Positions 1 to 5,516 of a DNA stretch of 6,282 bases are shown here, piece by piece; positions within the stretch are counted from its first letter, which is position 1; each line of letters begins with the position of its first letter. A program made the translations under genes and the position numbers. Below the pieces are notes generated by a model. The model was not told where the DNA came from and did not search any database. It saw only the letters and a list, made by a program, of their open reading frames with translations. The DNA is taken from contig PHCD01000088.1 in NCBI GenBank assembly GCA_002842135.1, forward strand, positions 1 to 6,282, read 5' to 3'. Source of the stretch: Betaproteobacteria bacterium HGW-Betaproteobacteria-8 (GTDB taxonomy: Bacteria > Pseudomonadota > Gammaproteobacteria > Burkholderiales > Methylophilaceae).

Positions 1-197
1 ACTTCTGCAGCCATTTTCTGGCCCTGCCCCATGCCGTCACGAATCACCTTGCCGCCACCGAACTTCACCTCATCGCCGTAGATGGTGTAATCCTTTTCCA
101 CCTCTATCCATAAATCGGTGTCGGCCAGCCTGACCCTGTCACCCACTGTAGGGCCGAACATCTCGGCATAAGCCTGCCGCGAAATCTTCACACTCAT
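1..197 (-). CDS. ureC: Urease alpha (catalytic) subunit, N-terminal fragment
   Basis: This is the start of the catalytic subunit of urease, the cytoplasmic nickel enzyme that hydrolyses urea to ammonia and carbamate. Only 65 complete codons are present before the left edge; the family is about 570 residues, so the gene is cut by the window and not necessarily broken. Visible family features are the opening [20 protein letters not shown], then [18 protein letters not shown] (residues 21-38), [19 protein letters not shown] (40-58) and the start of the linker (QKMAAE). The nickel ligands, carbamylated lysine and flap lie further on and cannot be checked. The ATG at 197-195 overlaps the ureB TGA as ATGA, and a GGGGG stretch about 8 bases upstream can act as Shine-Dalgarno, so translation is probably coupled to ureB. 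Identification is very secure; integrity of the whole gene is unknown. Confidence 0.97.
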   Translation of the reverse strand, partial: MSVKISRQAYAEMFGPTVGDRVRLADTDLWIEVEKDYTIYGDEVKFGGGKVIRDGMGQGQKMAAE

Positions 198-502
198 TTC
201 AATGCCCCCATGACGCGACCGGAAAATCCATAGACTTGCCGATCGCCTGCCAGCGCGACCAACTGTACAGTACGTATCTGCCCAGGCTCAAAGCGCACAG
301 CGGTGCCAGCCGCAATATCCAGGCGAAAGCCATAAGTCGCGTCCCGGTCAAAAGAAAGCGCATCGTTGGTTTCATAAAAATGATAATGGGAACCAACCTG
401 GATCGGCCGGTCGCCGGTATTGGCGACATCCAGCGTCACAGTGGGGCGGCCTTCGTTCAGGGTAATGTCGCCTGCCTTGACCTGCATTTCGCCTGGAATC
501 AT
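194..502 (-). CDS. ureB: Urease beta subunit
   Basis: Small structural subunit (102 residues, normal for bacterial three-subunit ureases) that packs against UreA and UreC in the (UreABC)3 holoenzyme in the cytoplasm. Family hallmarks are [20 protein letters not shown] at the N-terminus, [19 protein letters not shown] (residues 26-44), the ALSFDRD stretch (48-54), [13 protein letters not shown] (63-75) and the ending [20 protein letters not shown]. The reading frame is open up to a TTG at 520, but the ATG at 502-500 is preferred. It begins exactly at the conserved MIPGE and has GAGGA seven bases upstream, whereas the TTG would add six unconserved residues and overlap ureA. The gene lies 10 bp after the ureA stop, and its TGA overlaps the ureC ATG. 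Nothing is missing or odd. Confidence 0.97.
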   Translation of the reverse strand: MIPGEMQVKAGDITLNEGRPTVTLDVANTGDRPIQVGSHYHFYETNDALSFDRDATYGFRLDIAAGTAVRFEPGQIRTVQLVALAGDRQVYGFSGRVMGALK

Positions 503-509
503 CTCTGCA

Positions 510-514
510 TCCTC
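510..514 (-). promoter_or_regulatory. Ribosome binding site deciding the ureB start
   Basis: GAGGA reads on the minus strand seven bases before the ATG at 502-500. Its first two bases (GA) are the last two of the ureA TGA stop codon at 515-513. This supports the ATG at 502 over the upstream TTG at 520 and suggests that terminating ureA ribosomes re-initiate on ureB. Confidence 0.7.
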
Positions 515-815
515 AAACAATCGGGTTGTGTACCGTGACGAGCTTGGTGCCGTCAGGGAAAGTAGCTTCTACCTGGATTTCCGGCACCATCTCCGCCACA
601 CCATCCATCACCTCATCGCGTGATAGCAAGGTCGCGCCGTAACCCATCAGTTCAGCCACCGTCCTGCCGTCGCGCGCACCTTCCATGATGGCGGCCGAGA
701 TATATGCCACCGCTTCCGGATAGTTGAGCTTTACGCCGCGCGCCTTGCGACGTTCGGCCAGCAGCCCTGCGGTAAAAATCAGCAGCTTGTCTTTTTCCCT
801 TGGCGTCAATTCCAT
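513..815 (-). CDS. ureA: Urease gamma subunit
   Basis: Smallest structural subunit of urease, 100 residues as is usual for the family. The whole chain follows the family pattern: [20 protein letters not shown], then [20 protein letters not shown] (residues 21-40), [17 protein letters not shown] (41-57), [20 protein letters not shown] (58-77), and the C-terminal [22 protein letters not shown]. It contributes to the trimeric UreABC assembly and carries no nickel ligand. The ATG at 815-813 is supported by AGGAG at 828-824, eight bases upstream. A second ATG at 819-817 is out of frame. It follows ureD after a 135-bp spacer, the longest gap in this cluster, and is followed within 10 bp by ureB. 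The separate ureA and ureB genes are the normal bacterial form, unlike the fused Helicobacter type. Confidence 0.97.
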   Translation of the reverse strand: MELTPREKDKLLIFTAGLLAERRKARGVKLNYPEAVAYISAAIMEGARDGRTVAELMGYGATLLSRDEVMDGVAEMVPEIQVEATFPDGTKLVTVHNPIV

Positions 816-823
816 TCATTCTT

Positions 824-828
824 CTCCT
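824..828 (-). promoter_or_regulatory. Ribosome binding site of ureA
   Basis: AGGAG on the minus strand lies eight bases before the ureA ATG at 815-813. It is the clearest Shine-Dalgarno in the urease half of the window. Because ureA follows a 135-bp spacer, this site probably supports independent initiation rather than coupling to ureD. Confidence 0.75.
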
Positions 829-882
829 GGCGTTTCCAGCTGCCGCATACGCCGATCTGTTGCAACAAGCGGTTGCGATTAA

Positions 883-918
883 TACAGCCAAGGCAAGCAA
901 TACAATCAAGGCAAGCAA
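883..918. repeat. Two-copy 18-bp tandem repeat
   Basis: Two adjacent 18-bp units, 883-900 and 901-918, match at 16 of 18 positions; only the fifth and sixth bases of the unit differ (gc versus at). Because 18 is a multiple of three, the duplication adds six codons in any frame. In the signal-peptide-like minus-strand frame it encodes LLALIV followed by LLALAV. It lies wholly in the ureD-ureA spacer. Confidence 0.9.
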
Positions 919-950
919 GTTTCATACGCGAGTTTTCTTCATTGTTGTTG

Positions 951-1826
951 TCATGTCGCCCAGATGCGCGGCCGTACGGCCGCGCGCTCCCCATACCATG
1001 GCCGCAAGACCTGCCACAGCGATTCAAAATAATTCCTGGCCTCCTGTGAGGACTGGCCCAGGTAGCGTGCGGAAAACACCTCCGGCAAAGCCGTTACGCC
1101 GTAAATGGCTTCCGTTTTCAAGGTCACCTGCCGGCAGGTTTCCAGTATTTCCCTGGGCACACCAGCCGCCGCAATCACGAAGCTGCCACTCACCACTTGC
1201 CCGCGCAGCCCGGCAATCGATGTCATATGGCGACTTTCCGGTGTGATATTCGCTTGTTCCTGCCAGATCAAGCGACCGTCACGTCGTATCGACAACCTTT
1301 GCCGCAAGCGGCCCTGCTGCCAGCGCTCGCCACTGGCCTGACGACCGAAACAGAGAATTTCCCAGCCGGCAAAGGCGGCGTTCCCTTCCAGCGCAACATC
1401 CCCGGCAAAATGCACATCGGCACCGTCGAACAAAATGTTCTCCTGCGGCAGCCATTCAAGGCAGCTATCAGCGGATAGCGAAAACCTGAGCCGCTGGCAG
1501 GCATTCCGGCCGCCGGACTTGTACCACTTGCCGGCCCCCGGTGTCGTCAGCAAGACACGCGCACCTTCAGCCATATTCACCTGCAAGCTCAACTGGTCAC
1601 CACCGGCGACGCCACCGGGAGGATGCACGATGACGCCATGACAGATTGCATCACTTTCCGGATAAAGCACTTTCTGAATGACCAGCGGACCATGATGTAC
1701 GCGTTTCACCAGCACCGTACGGTCACGCCGGCAGGCAAAATCCAGTTTCAATTCGGCCTGCCAGCCTGCCAGGGACTTTTGCAAGCGATCCTCGGTCAAT
1801 ACGTCAGGGCTGGCAATCTGGTTCAT
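951..1826 (-). CDS. ureD: Urease accessory protein UreD (UreH)
   Basis: Scaffold protein that binds apo-urease and recruits UreF and UreG for GTP-dependent nickel insertion; it acts in the cytoplasm. The 291-residue length is typical. Motifs in order are HHGPLVIQKVLYPE (residues 44-57), HPPGGVAGGD (68-77), TTPGAGKWYKS (94-104), EWLPQENILFDGA (124-136), then the C-terminal LRPWYGERAAVRPRIWAT, all characteristic of the family. The ATG at 1826 is the first possible, since an in-frame TAG lies two codons upstream, but it lacks a clear Shine-Dalgarno. A TTG at 1784-1782 (residue 15) has GAGGAT just before it and would still retain the conserved region, so the start is uncertain. The gene follows urtE by 61 bp and precedes ureA by 135 bp. 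Its 3' end contains a perfect 20-bp palindrome. UreE, UreF and UreG are not in this window. Confidence 0.95.
   Translation of the reverse strand: MNQIASPDVLTEDRLQKSLAGWQAELKLDFACRRDRTVLVKRVHHGPLVIQKVLYPESDAICHGVIVHPPGGVAGGDQLSLQVNMAEGARVLLTTPGAGKWYKSGGRNACQRLRFSLSADSCLEWLPQENILFDGADVHFAGDVALEGNAAFAGWEILCFGRQASGERWQQGRLRQRLSIRRDGRLIWQEQANITPESRHMTSIAGLRGQVVSGSFVIAAAGVPREILETCRQVTLKTEAIYGVTALPEVFSARYLGQSSQEARNYFESLWQVLRPWYGERAAVRPRIWAT
966..985. repeat. Perfect 20-bp palindrome at the 3' end of ureD
   Basis: The minus strand reads GCGCGGCC, GTAC, GGCCGCGC, which is its own reverse complement across 20 bases. As RNA it could fold into an eight-pair, all-GC stem with a GUAC loop. It lies within the codons for A-A-V-R-P-R of the ureD C-terminus, 12 bases before the TGA. 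No T-run follows it on the minus strand, so it does not look like a standard intrinsic terminator. It may arise from codon choice in a conserved Arg/Pro-rich tail, or it may stabilise or punctuate the mRNA. Confidence 0.85.
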
Positions 1827-1887
1827 GACTGGCTATTCGCCGGAGCACATCGCTGCAACCTTGCGGCGGAACCCATACGAAAGCGCA
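1827..1887 (-). other. urtE-ureD spacer
   Basis: This 61-bp gap separates the transport genes from the urease genes. I see no convincing promoter, no hairpin followed by a T-run, and no strong Shine-Dalgarno before the ureD ATG. The likeliest reading is simple read-through of one transcript from urt into ure. Confidence 0.5.
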
Positions 1888-2577
1888 TCAAACCGAGAGG
1901 TAGCCCTTGATCTTGGCGGCATCCACCTCGTCACGCGTGTTTTCATGAATAAAATTGCCTTTGTCTATGACGATGATGCGGTCAGCGATATCCATCGTAA
2001 AACTCAGCACCTGTTCGGAGACGATGATAGTGATCTCGCGCATGCGGCGAATTTCATTCAACACCTTGGCAATGTCCTTGATGATGGAGGGTTGTATCCC
2101 CTCGGTCGGCTCATCCAGCAGCAGCACCTTGGGGTTGGTCACCAGCGCACGGGCAATCGCAAGCTGTTGCTGCTGTCCACCCGAGAGATTGCCGCCCTTG
2201 CGGTGGCGCATATCGAATAGCACCGGGAACAGCGCAAAGATATCTTCTGGAATATCGCGCGTTCTGGATTTCTCCAGCCCGGTTTCGATATTCTCCTGCA
2301 CCGTCATATTGGGAAAAATCATCCGCCCCTGCGGCACATAGGCCAGCCCTTTGGCCACGCGCTGATAGCTGTCGGCACCGCTGATATCCTCGCCATCCAC
2401 CACGACCTTGCTGCTGGTACTGGGCAGGATGCCCATCAGCGATTTGAACAGCGTGGTCTTGCCCATGCCGTTGCGGCCCATGATAGCCAGCGTTTCATTC
2501 TTGTTGGCGGTAAAGCTGAGGCCCTGTATTACCCGGCTTTGGCCATAGCTTACATTCAGGTTTTCAATTTCAAACAT
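1888..2577 (-). CDS. urtE: Urea ABC transporter ATP-binding protein UrtE
   Basis: Second ATPase of the urea importer, LivF-like, 229 residues, on the inner face of the membrane. It shows a complete nucleotide-binding domain: Walker A GRNGMGKTT (34-42), Q-loop VPQGRMIF (Gln83), ABC signature LSGGQQQQ (131-138), Walker B VLLLDEP followed by TEGIQPSI (151-165). The H-loop position holds glutamine (IIVSEQ, Gln189), as in LivF-type proteins generally, so it is not a defect. The C-terminal KIKGYLSV matches the usual UrtE ending. The ATG at 2577 is supported by GAGGAG about nine bases upstream, which overlaps the urtD TGA; the genes are 12 bp apart. UrtE versus a general LivF is decided by its position next to urtD and the urease genes. 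It probably pairs with UrtD as a heterodimer. Confidence 0.95.
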   Translation of the reverse strand: MFEIENLNVSYGQSRVIQGLSFTANKNETLAIMGRNGMGKTTLFKSLMGILPSTSSKVVVDGEDISGADSYQRVAKGLAYVPQGRMIFPNMTVQENIETGLEKSRTRDIPEDIFALFPVLFDMRHRKGGNLSGGQQQQLAIARALVTNPKVLLLDEPTEGIQPSIIKDIAKVLNEIRRMREITIIVSEQVLSFTMDIADRIIVIDKGNFIHENTRDEVDAAKIKGYLSV

Positions 2578-2589
2578 GGCTAGCGCTCC

Positions 2590-3333
2590 TCAGTGACCCA
2601 GATAAACTTCAATGACCTTTTCATCCGCCTGCACCTTGTCCATCGGACCTTCGGCCAGAATCTTGCCCTGGTGCAGCACGGTCACTTTATGTGCGATTTT
2701 CTTGACGAACTCCATGTCATGCTCGATCACAATCACCGAACGGTTCTGGCAAATGCGGTTGAGCAAATCGGCCGTCTGGTCGCGCTCCTTGGCGCTCATG
2801 CCAGCCACCGGCTCATCCAGCATCAGCAGCTCCGGATCCTGCATCAGCAACATGCCGATCTCCAGCCATTGCTTCTGGCCATGGCTGAGGAGTGCAGCTT
2901 CCATCTCCAGTGCATCGTCGAGCAGAATTTCCTTCGCCACTTCAAGCACCCGCGCTTCCACTTCTGCCGTTTTCTTGAAGAAAAGACTGCCGAACACGCC
3001 GCGTCCCTTGGGATACGACACCTCAAGGTTCTGGTACACCGTGAGGTTTTCGTAAATCGAAGGCGTCTGAAACTTGCGGCCCACGCCGGCACGCACAATC
3101 TCGTGCTCCGAAAGCTTGGTCAGCTCATGGTTCTTGAACTTGACCGAACCCGACGTGGATTTGGTCTTGCCGCAGATCAGGTCCAGCACCGTGGTCTTGC
3201 CCGCGCCGTTGGGGCCGATCACCACGCGCAGCTCGTTTTTGTCGATATACATGGTCAGCTTGTCGACCGCCTTGAAGCCATCGAAGGAAACCGTGAGGTC
3301 CTCGATCGCCAGCACAAAGTCTGTATTGCTCAT
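2590..3333 (-). CDS. urtD: Urea ABC transporter ATP-binding protein UrtD
   Basis: First ATPase of the importer, LivG-like, 247 residues, cytoplasmic face of the membrane. Motifs are Walker A GPNGAGKTT (40-48), Q-loop FQTPSIYENLTV (Gln89), Walker B LLMLDEPVAGMS (169-180) and H-loop VIEHDMEFV (His205). The signature is LSHGQKQWLEIGMLL (149-163), with His in place of the first Gly of LSGGQ; this variant is the usual one in UrtD and so helps to separate it from generic LivG. The FGSLFFKK stretch (114-121) lies in the helical subdomain that contacts the permeases. The ATG at 3333-3331 overlaps the urtC TGA as ATGA, and GGGGGC seven bases upstream serves as Shine-Dalgarno within the urtC coding end. 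Translation is therefore probably coupled to urtC. It is followed 12 bp later by urtE. Confidence 0.96.
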   Translation of the reverse strand: MSNTDFVLAIEDLTVSFDGFKAVDKLTMYIDKNELRVVIGPNGAGKTTVLDLICGKTKSTSGSVKFKNHELTKLSEHEIVRAGVGRKFQTPSIYENLTVYQNLEVSYPKGRGVFGSLFFKKTAEVEARVLEVAKEILLDDALEMEAALLSHGQKQWLEIGMLLMQDPELLMLDEPVAGMSAKERDQTADLLNRICQNRSVIVIEHDMEFVKKIAHKVTVLHQGKILAEGPMDKVQADEKVIEVYLGH

Positions 3334-4493
3334 GCTTTTGCCCCCATTTCCTTGACATTGGCAGGTGTCACCATGGGTACGGCATCACCATTGGTTTTCG
3401 GCTCCATCCATTTGCGAATGAAAGGGATTTTCCTGGCGTACTTGTCATAGATACCAGCCAGCCCGTTCGGGAAGAACATCACCACCGCGATGAACAGCCC
3501 ACCCATCAGGAACAGCCAGAGCTCCGGGTAGGTTTCCGAGAACATGGTCTTGCCGAAGTTGACCAGCAACGTGCCGTAGACCGCACCAATCAGCGACATG
3601 CGTCCGCCGACGGCAGCGAAGATGACCATTTCAATCGAGGGCACGATACCGACGAAAGTTGGCGACATGAAGCCCACCTGCAGCGTGAACATTGCCCCGC
3701 CGATGGCGGAAATCATGGCCGATACACAGAAGATGAATATCTTGAAGTTGGAAACGTCGTAGCCGGAGAAGCGCACCCGCTCTTCCTTGTCGCGCATTGC
3801 CAGGAGCAGCATGCCGAACTTGCTGCTGAGGATATAGCGCGAAAGCAGGATGCAGCCGATCAGCAGCAGCGCATTCACGTAGTAAAGTATGTATTTGGCA
3901 CTATCGGTGCGGATGTCCCAGCCCAACATGGTCTTCAGGTCGGTAATGCCGTTCACGCCACCGGTGTAGCCCTGCTGGCCGACAATCAGGATGGTGAGAA
4001 TCAGCGCAATCGCCTGGGTGATGATGGCGAAGTACACGCCGCCAACCCGCCGCTTGAACATCGCAAACCCGATGATGAAGGCAAATATGGTAGGAATCAC
4101 CAGGATAGCCAGAATGGTAAACGGCAAGCTCTTGAACGGCTCCCAGAACCACGGCAGCGCAGTCAGCTGGTTCCAGTCCATGAAGTCCGGAATGCCCGGC
4201 GTACTCTGGATCGCGGTTGTGACCGGGTCCGAGGCTTCGAGCTTGAGGAACATCGCCATGCAATAGCCGCCAAGGCCGAAGAAAATCCCCTGTCCCAGGC
4301 TGAGAATGCCGCCATTTCCCCACAGCAGCACGAGGCTGACCGCAACGAAGGCGTAGGTGATGTATTTGCCCACCAGCCCCAGCCGGAAGAGATCCAGTGC
4401 CAGAGGCAGGACGACCAGAATGAGGGCGGCGAGGATGGCGAGGCCGATGGCCCCCTCCCTTCCGCCCAACAGTTTGCTTATTGTCTCATTCAT
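3330..4493 (-). CDS. urtC: Urea ABC transporter permease UrtC
   Basis: Inner-membrane permease of the LivM branch of the branched-chain amino acid/urea transporter family; with UrtB it forms the translocation path. From the ATG at 4493 it has 387 residues. About eight to ten hydrophobic segments are visible, for example at 16-35, 44-58, 126-145, 154-172, 203-217, 252-270 and 327-342. Motifs are YAFVAVSLVLLWGNGGILSL (47-66), GQGIFFGLGGYCMAMFLKLE (67-86), TGGVNGITDL (177-186), LAMRDKEERVRFSGYDV (231-247), EMVIFAAVGGRMSLIGAVYG (288-307) and FFPNGLAG (340-347). The frame also opens at an ATG at 4526, which would overlap urtB and add eleven polar residues; the 4493 start has a better Shine-Dalgarno and begins at the usual place. 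A polar cytoplasmic tail of about 25 residues ends the protein. Confidence 0.95.
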   Translation of the reverse strand: MNETISKLLGGREGAIGLAILAALILVVLPLALDLFRLGLVGKYITYAFVAVSLVLLWGNGGILSLGQGIFFGLGGYCMAMFLKLEASDPVTTAIQSTPGIPDFMDWNQLTALPWFWEPFKSLPFTILAILVIPTIFAFIIGFAMFKRRVGGVYFAIITQAIALILTILIVGQQGYTGGVNGITDLKTMLGWDIRTDSAKYILYYVNALLLIGCILLSRYILSSKFGMLLLAMRDKEERVRFSGYDVSNFKIFIFCVSAMISAIGGAMFTLQVGFMSPTFVGIVPSIEMVIFAAVGGRMSLIGAVYGTLLVNFGKTMFSETYPELWLFLMGGLFIAVVMFFPNGLAGIYDKYARKIPFIRKWMEPKTNGDAVPMVTPANVKEMGAKA

Positions 4494-4497
4494 GTGG

Positions 4498-4505
4498 TTC
4501 CCCTT
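4498..4505 (-). promoter_or_regulatory. Ribosome binding site deciding the urtC start
   Basis: AAGGGGAA reads on the minus strand, its last G six bases before the ATG at 4493-4491. Its first two bases belong to the urtB TAA at 4506-4504. This placement favours the ATG at 4493 over the ATG at 4526, which lies inside urtB. Confidence 0.65.
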
Positions 4506-5421
4506 ATTTACGAAGCTTGGATGCAAACAGGCCTTCCGGGCGCATCATCAGGATGCCGACAATCACTATCAAGGTAGCGACCTTGCCCATGGAACTGGTC
4601 ATGAAGAACTGCAGAATGGATTGCGCCTGCGCGATACCGAACGCCGAAGCGATGGTACCCAGCAAACTCGCTGCGCCACCGAAAACCACCACCATGAAGC
4701 TGTCGACGATGTAGAGCGAACCGGTAGTAGGGCCGGTCGAGGCAATCGTCGTGAAGGCGGCACCGGCAACACCGGCAATGCCGCAACCCAAGGCAAAGGT
4801 CACGCGATCCACCTTGCTGGTATTGACGCCGACGGCACCAGCCATCACGCGGTTCTGCACCGTGGCACGCATGCGCAGGCCCCAGCGTGAGCGGAACATG
4901 AAGATGTAGACACCGACCGTAACCACCAGCGCCAGACCGAGCACAAAGACGCCGTTGATCGGGATATCAATATTTGGCGTCGGCTGAAAGGAGCCTAGCA
5001 GCCAGTCCGGCAAGGTAGCGCTGACTTCCTTGGCGCCAAAGCCGGAGCGGAAAATCTGCTGCATGATAAGGCTCAGGCCCCAGGTTGCCAGCAGGGTATC
5101 GAGTGGTCGCTTGTACAAATGCCGGATCAGGCCGTACTCGACCAGGTAGCCGACGATAAAGGCCACGATGAAGGCAGCGAGAATCGCGAAAACGAAGTAG
5201 TAGCTGACAATATCGTAGCTGACTGCGAATTTGGAAAGAAACACTGTGGTGTAAGCGCCCAAGGCCATGAACTCGCCATGCGCCATGTTGATAACGCCCA
5301 TCTGACCGAAGATCACGGCGAGGCCAAGCGCCATAAGCAGCAGAACACTGAACAGGCTAATTCCGGAGAACGCCTGCATAACAAGGATATTACCCATTTC
5401 TGCCATTGAATATTCGAACAT
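4504..5421 (-). CDS. urtB: Urea ABC transporter permease UrtB
   Basis: Inner-membrane permease of the LivH branch, 305 residues, with a largely hydrophobic sequence in about eight segments (for example 19-38, 52-64, 74-94, 157-175, 205-225, 240-262 and 281-293). Family motifs are IFGQMGVINMAHGEFMALGA (37-56), YKRPLDTLLATWGLSLIMQQ (103-122), MRATVQNRVMAGAVGVNTSK (184-203), VVVFGGAASLLGTIASAFGI (244-263) and MMRPEGLFASKLRK at the end. Many proteobacterial UrtB proteins carry a long extra N-terminal extracytoplasmic region of roughly 200 residues; this one has only the permease core. The ATG at 5421 is supported by AGGGGG seven bases upstream. It is separated from urtA by a 95-bp spacer with a stem-loop, and from urtC by 10 bp. 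UrtB rather than LivH is inferred from context and from the motifs together. Confidence 0.95.
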   Translation of the reverse strand: MFEYSMAEMGNILVMQAFSGISLFSVLLLMALGLAVIFGQMGVINMAHGEFMALGAYTTVFLSKFAVSYDIVSYYFVFAILAAFIVAFIVGYLVEYGLIRHLYKRPLDTLLATWGLSLIMQQIFRSGFGAKEVSATLPDWLLGSFQPTPNIDIPINGVFVLGLALVVTVGVYIFMFRSRWGLRMRATVQNRVMAGAVGVNTSKVDRVTFALGCGIAGVAGAAFTTIASTGPTTGSLYIVDSFMVVVFGGAASLLGTIASAFGIAQAQSILQFFMTSSMGKVATLIVIVGILMMRPEGLFASKLRK

Positions 5422-5428
5422 AATCCGG

Positions 5429-5434
5429 CCCCCT
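5429..5434 (-). promoter_or_regulatory. Ribosome binding site of urtB
   Basis: AGGGGG on the minus strand lies seven bases before the urtB ATG at 5421-5419. It supports that start over the internal ATG codons at residues 6 and 9, and allows independent initiation after the urtA-urtB spacer. Confidence 0.6.
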
Positions 5435-5475
5435 ACTTTTTACTTACCGATGAAATTTCTTGGCTGACACCTCTG

Positions 5476-5502
5476 CGGCAACCCCCTTCCCGGGAGTTGC
5501 CG
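5476..5502 (-). promoter_or_regulatory. Strong stem-loop between urtA and urtB
   Basis: In minus-strand RNA, CGGCAACUCCC (5502-5492) pairs with GGGGGUUGCCG (5486-5476) over eleven positions, ten Watson-Crick and one U-G, around the loop GGGAA. No U-run follows, so it is not a typical intrinsic terminator. It starts about 14 bases after the urtA stop. Stem-loops directly after the binding-protein gene of an ABC importer operon are known to protect the upstream mRNA or partly stop transcription, so the binding protein is made in excess over the membrane parts. That role is inferred here from position and structure only. Confidence 0.65.
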
Positions 5503-5516
5503 TGAGGCTTAATGCA

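Larger units (their letters stand above)
816..950 (-). other. ureD-ureA spacer with broken small reading frames
   Basis: No intact gene is recognised here. On the minus strand an ATG at 954-952 overlaps the ureD TGA (ATGA) and opens a ten-codon frame, MTTTMKKTRV, ending at TGA 924-922. The same frame, read past that stop, gives NLLALIVLLALAVLIATACC and then NRSAYAAAGNARRR. Basic residues followed by a long hydrophobic core and AYA-AA resemble a secretion signal peptide interrupted by one stop codon. A second ATG (925-923) overlaps this TGA and opens a 39-codon frame (806..925) beginning MKLACLDCIACLGC, which runs into ureA. Its cysteine spacing of three is largely a by-product of the tandem repeat at 883-918. 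Possible readings are a decayed small secreted protein or lipoprotein gene, a leader peptide, or chance. The last bases carry the ureA Shine-Dalgarno. Confidence 0.3.

Noticed and set aside
881..909. Possible sigma-70 promoter for ureA on the minus strand: TTGATT, 17-base spacing, TGTATT
   Set aside because: Each box matches the consensus at only four of six positions and both fall within or beside the tandem repeat, so a match this weak is expected by chance.
652..918. 88-codon minus-strand frame starting at TTG 918
   Set aside because: Its second half lies inside ureA in another frame and looks like a shadow. Only the hydrophobic first part is of interest and is reported with the spacer.
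1126..1139. 14-bp perfect palindrome ACCTGCCGGCAGGT inside ureD
   Set aside because: It is short, lies in the middle of a coding region over ordinary codons (T-C-R-Q-V area), and has no positional hint of function.
1888..2577. Glutamine in place of the H-loop histidine in UrtE
   Set aside because: The EQ form is the usual state in LivF/UrtE-type ATPases, so it is not evidence of an inactive or novel protein.
2593..3450. Long open frame on the plus strand opposite urtD (285 codons), and similar plus-strand frames across the window
   Set aside because: They lie antisense to secure genes, have compositions rich in His, Gln and Arg typical of the reverse of conserved coding sequence, and show no recognisable family.
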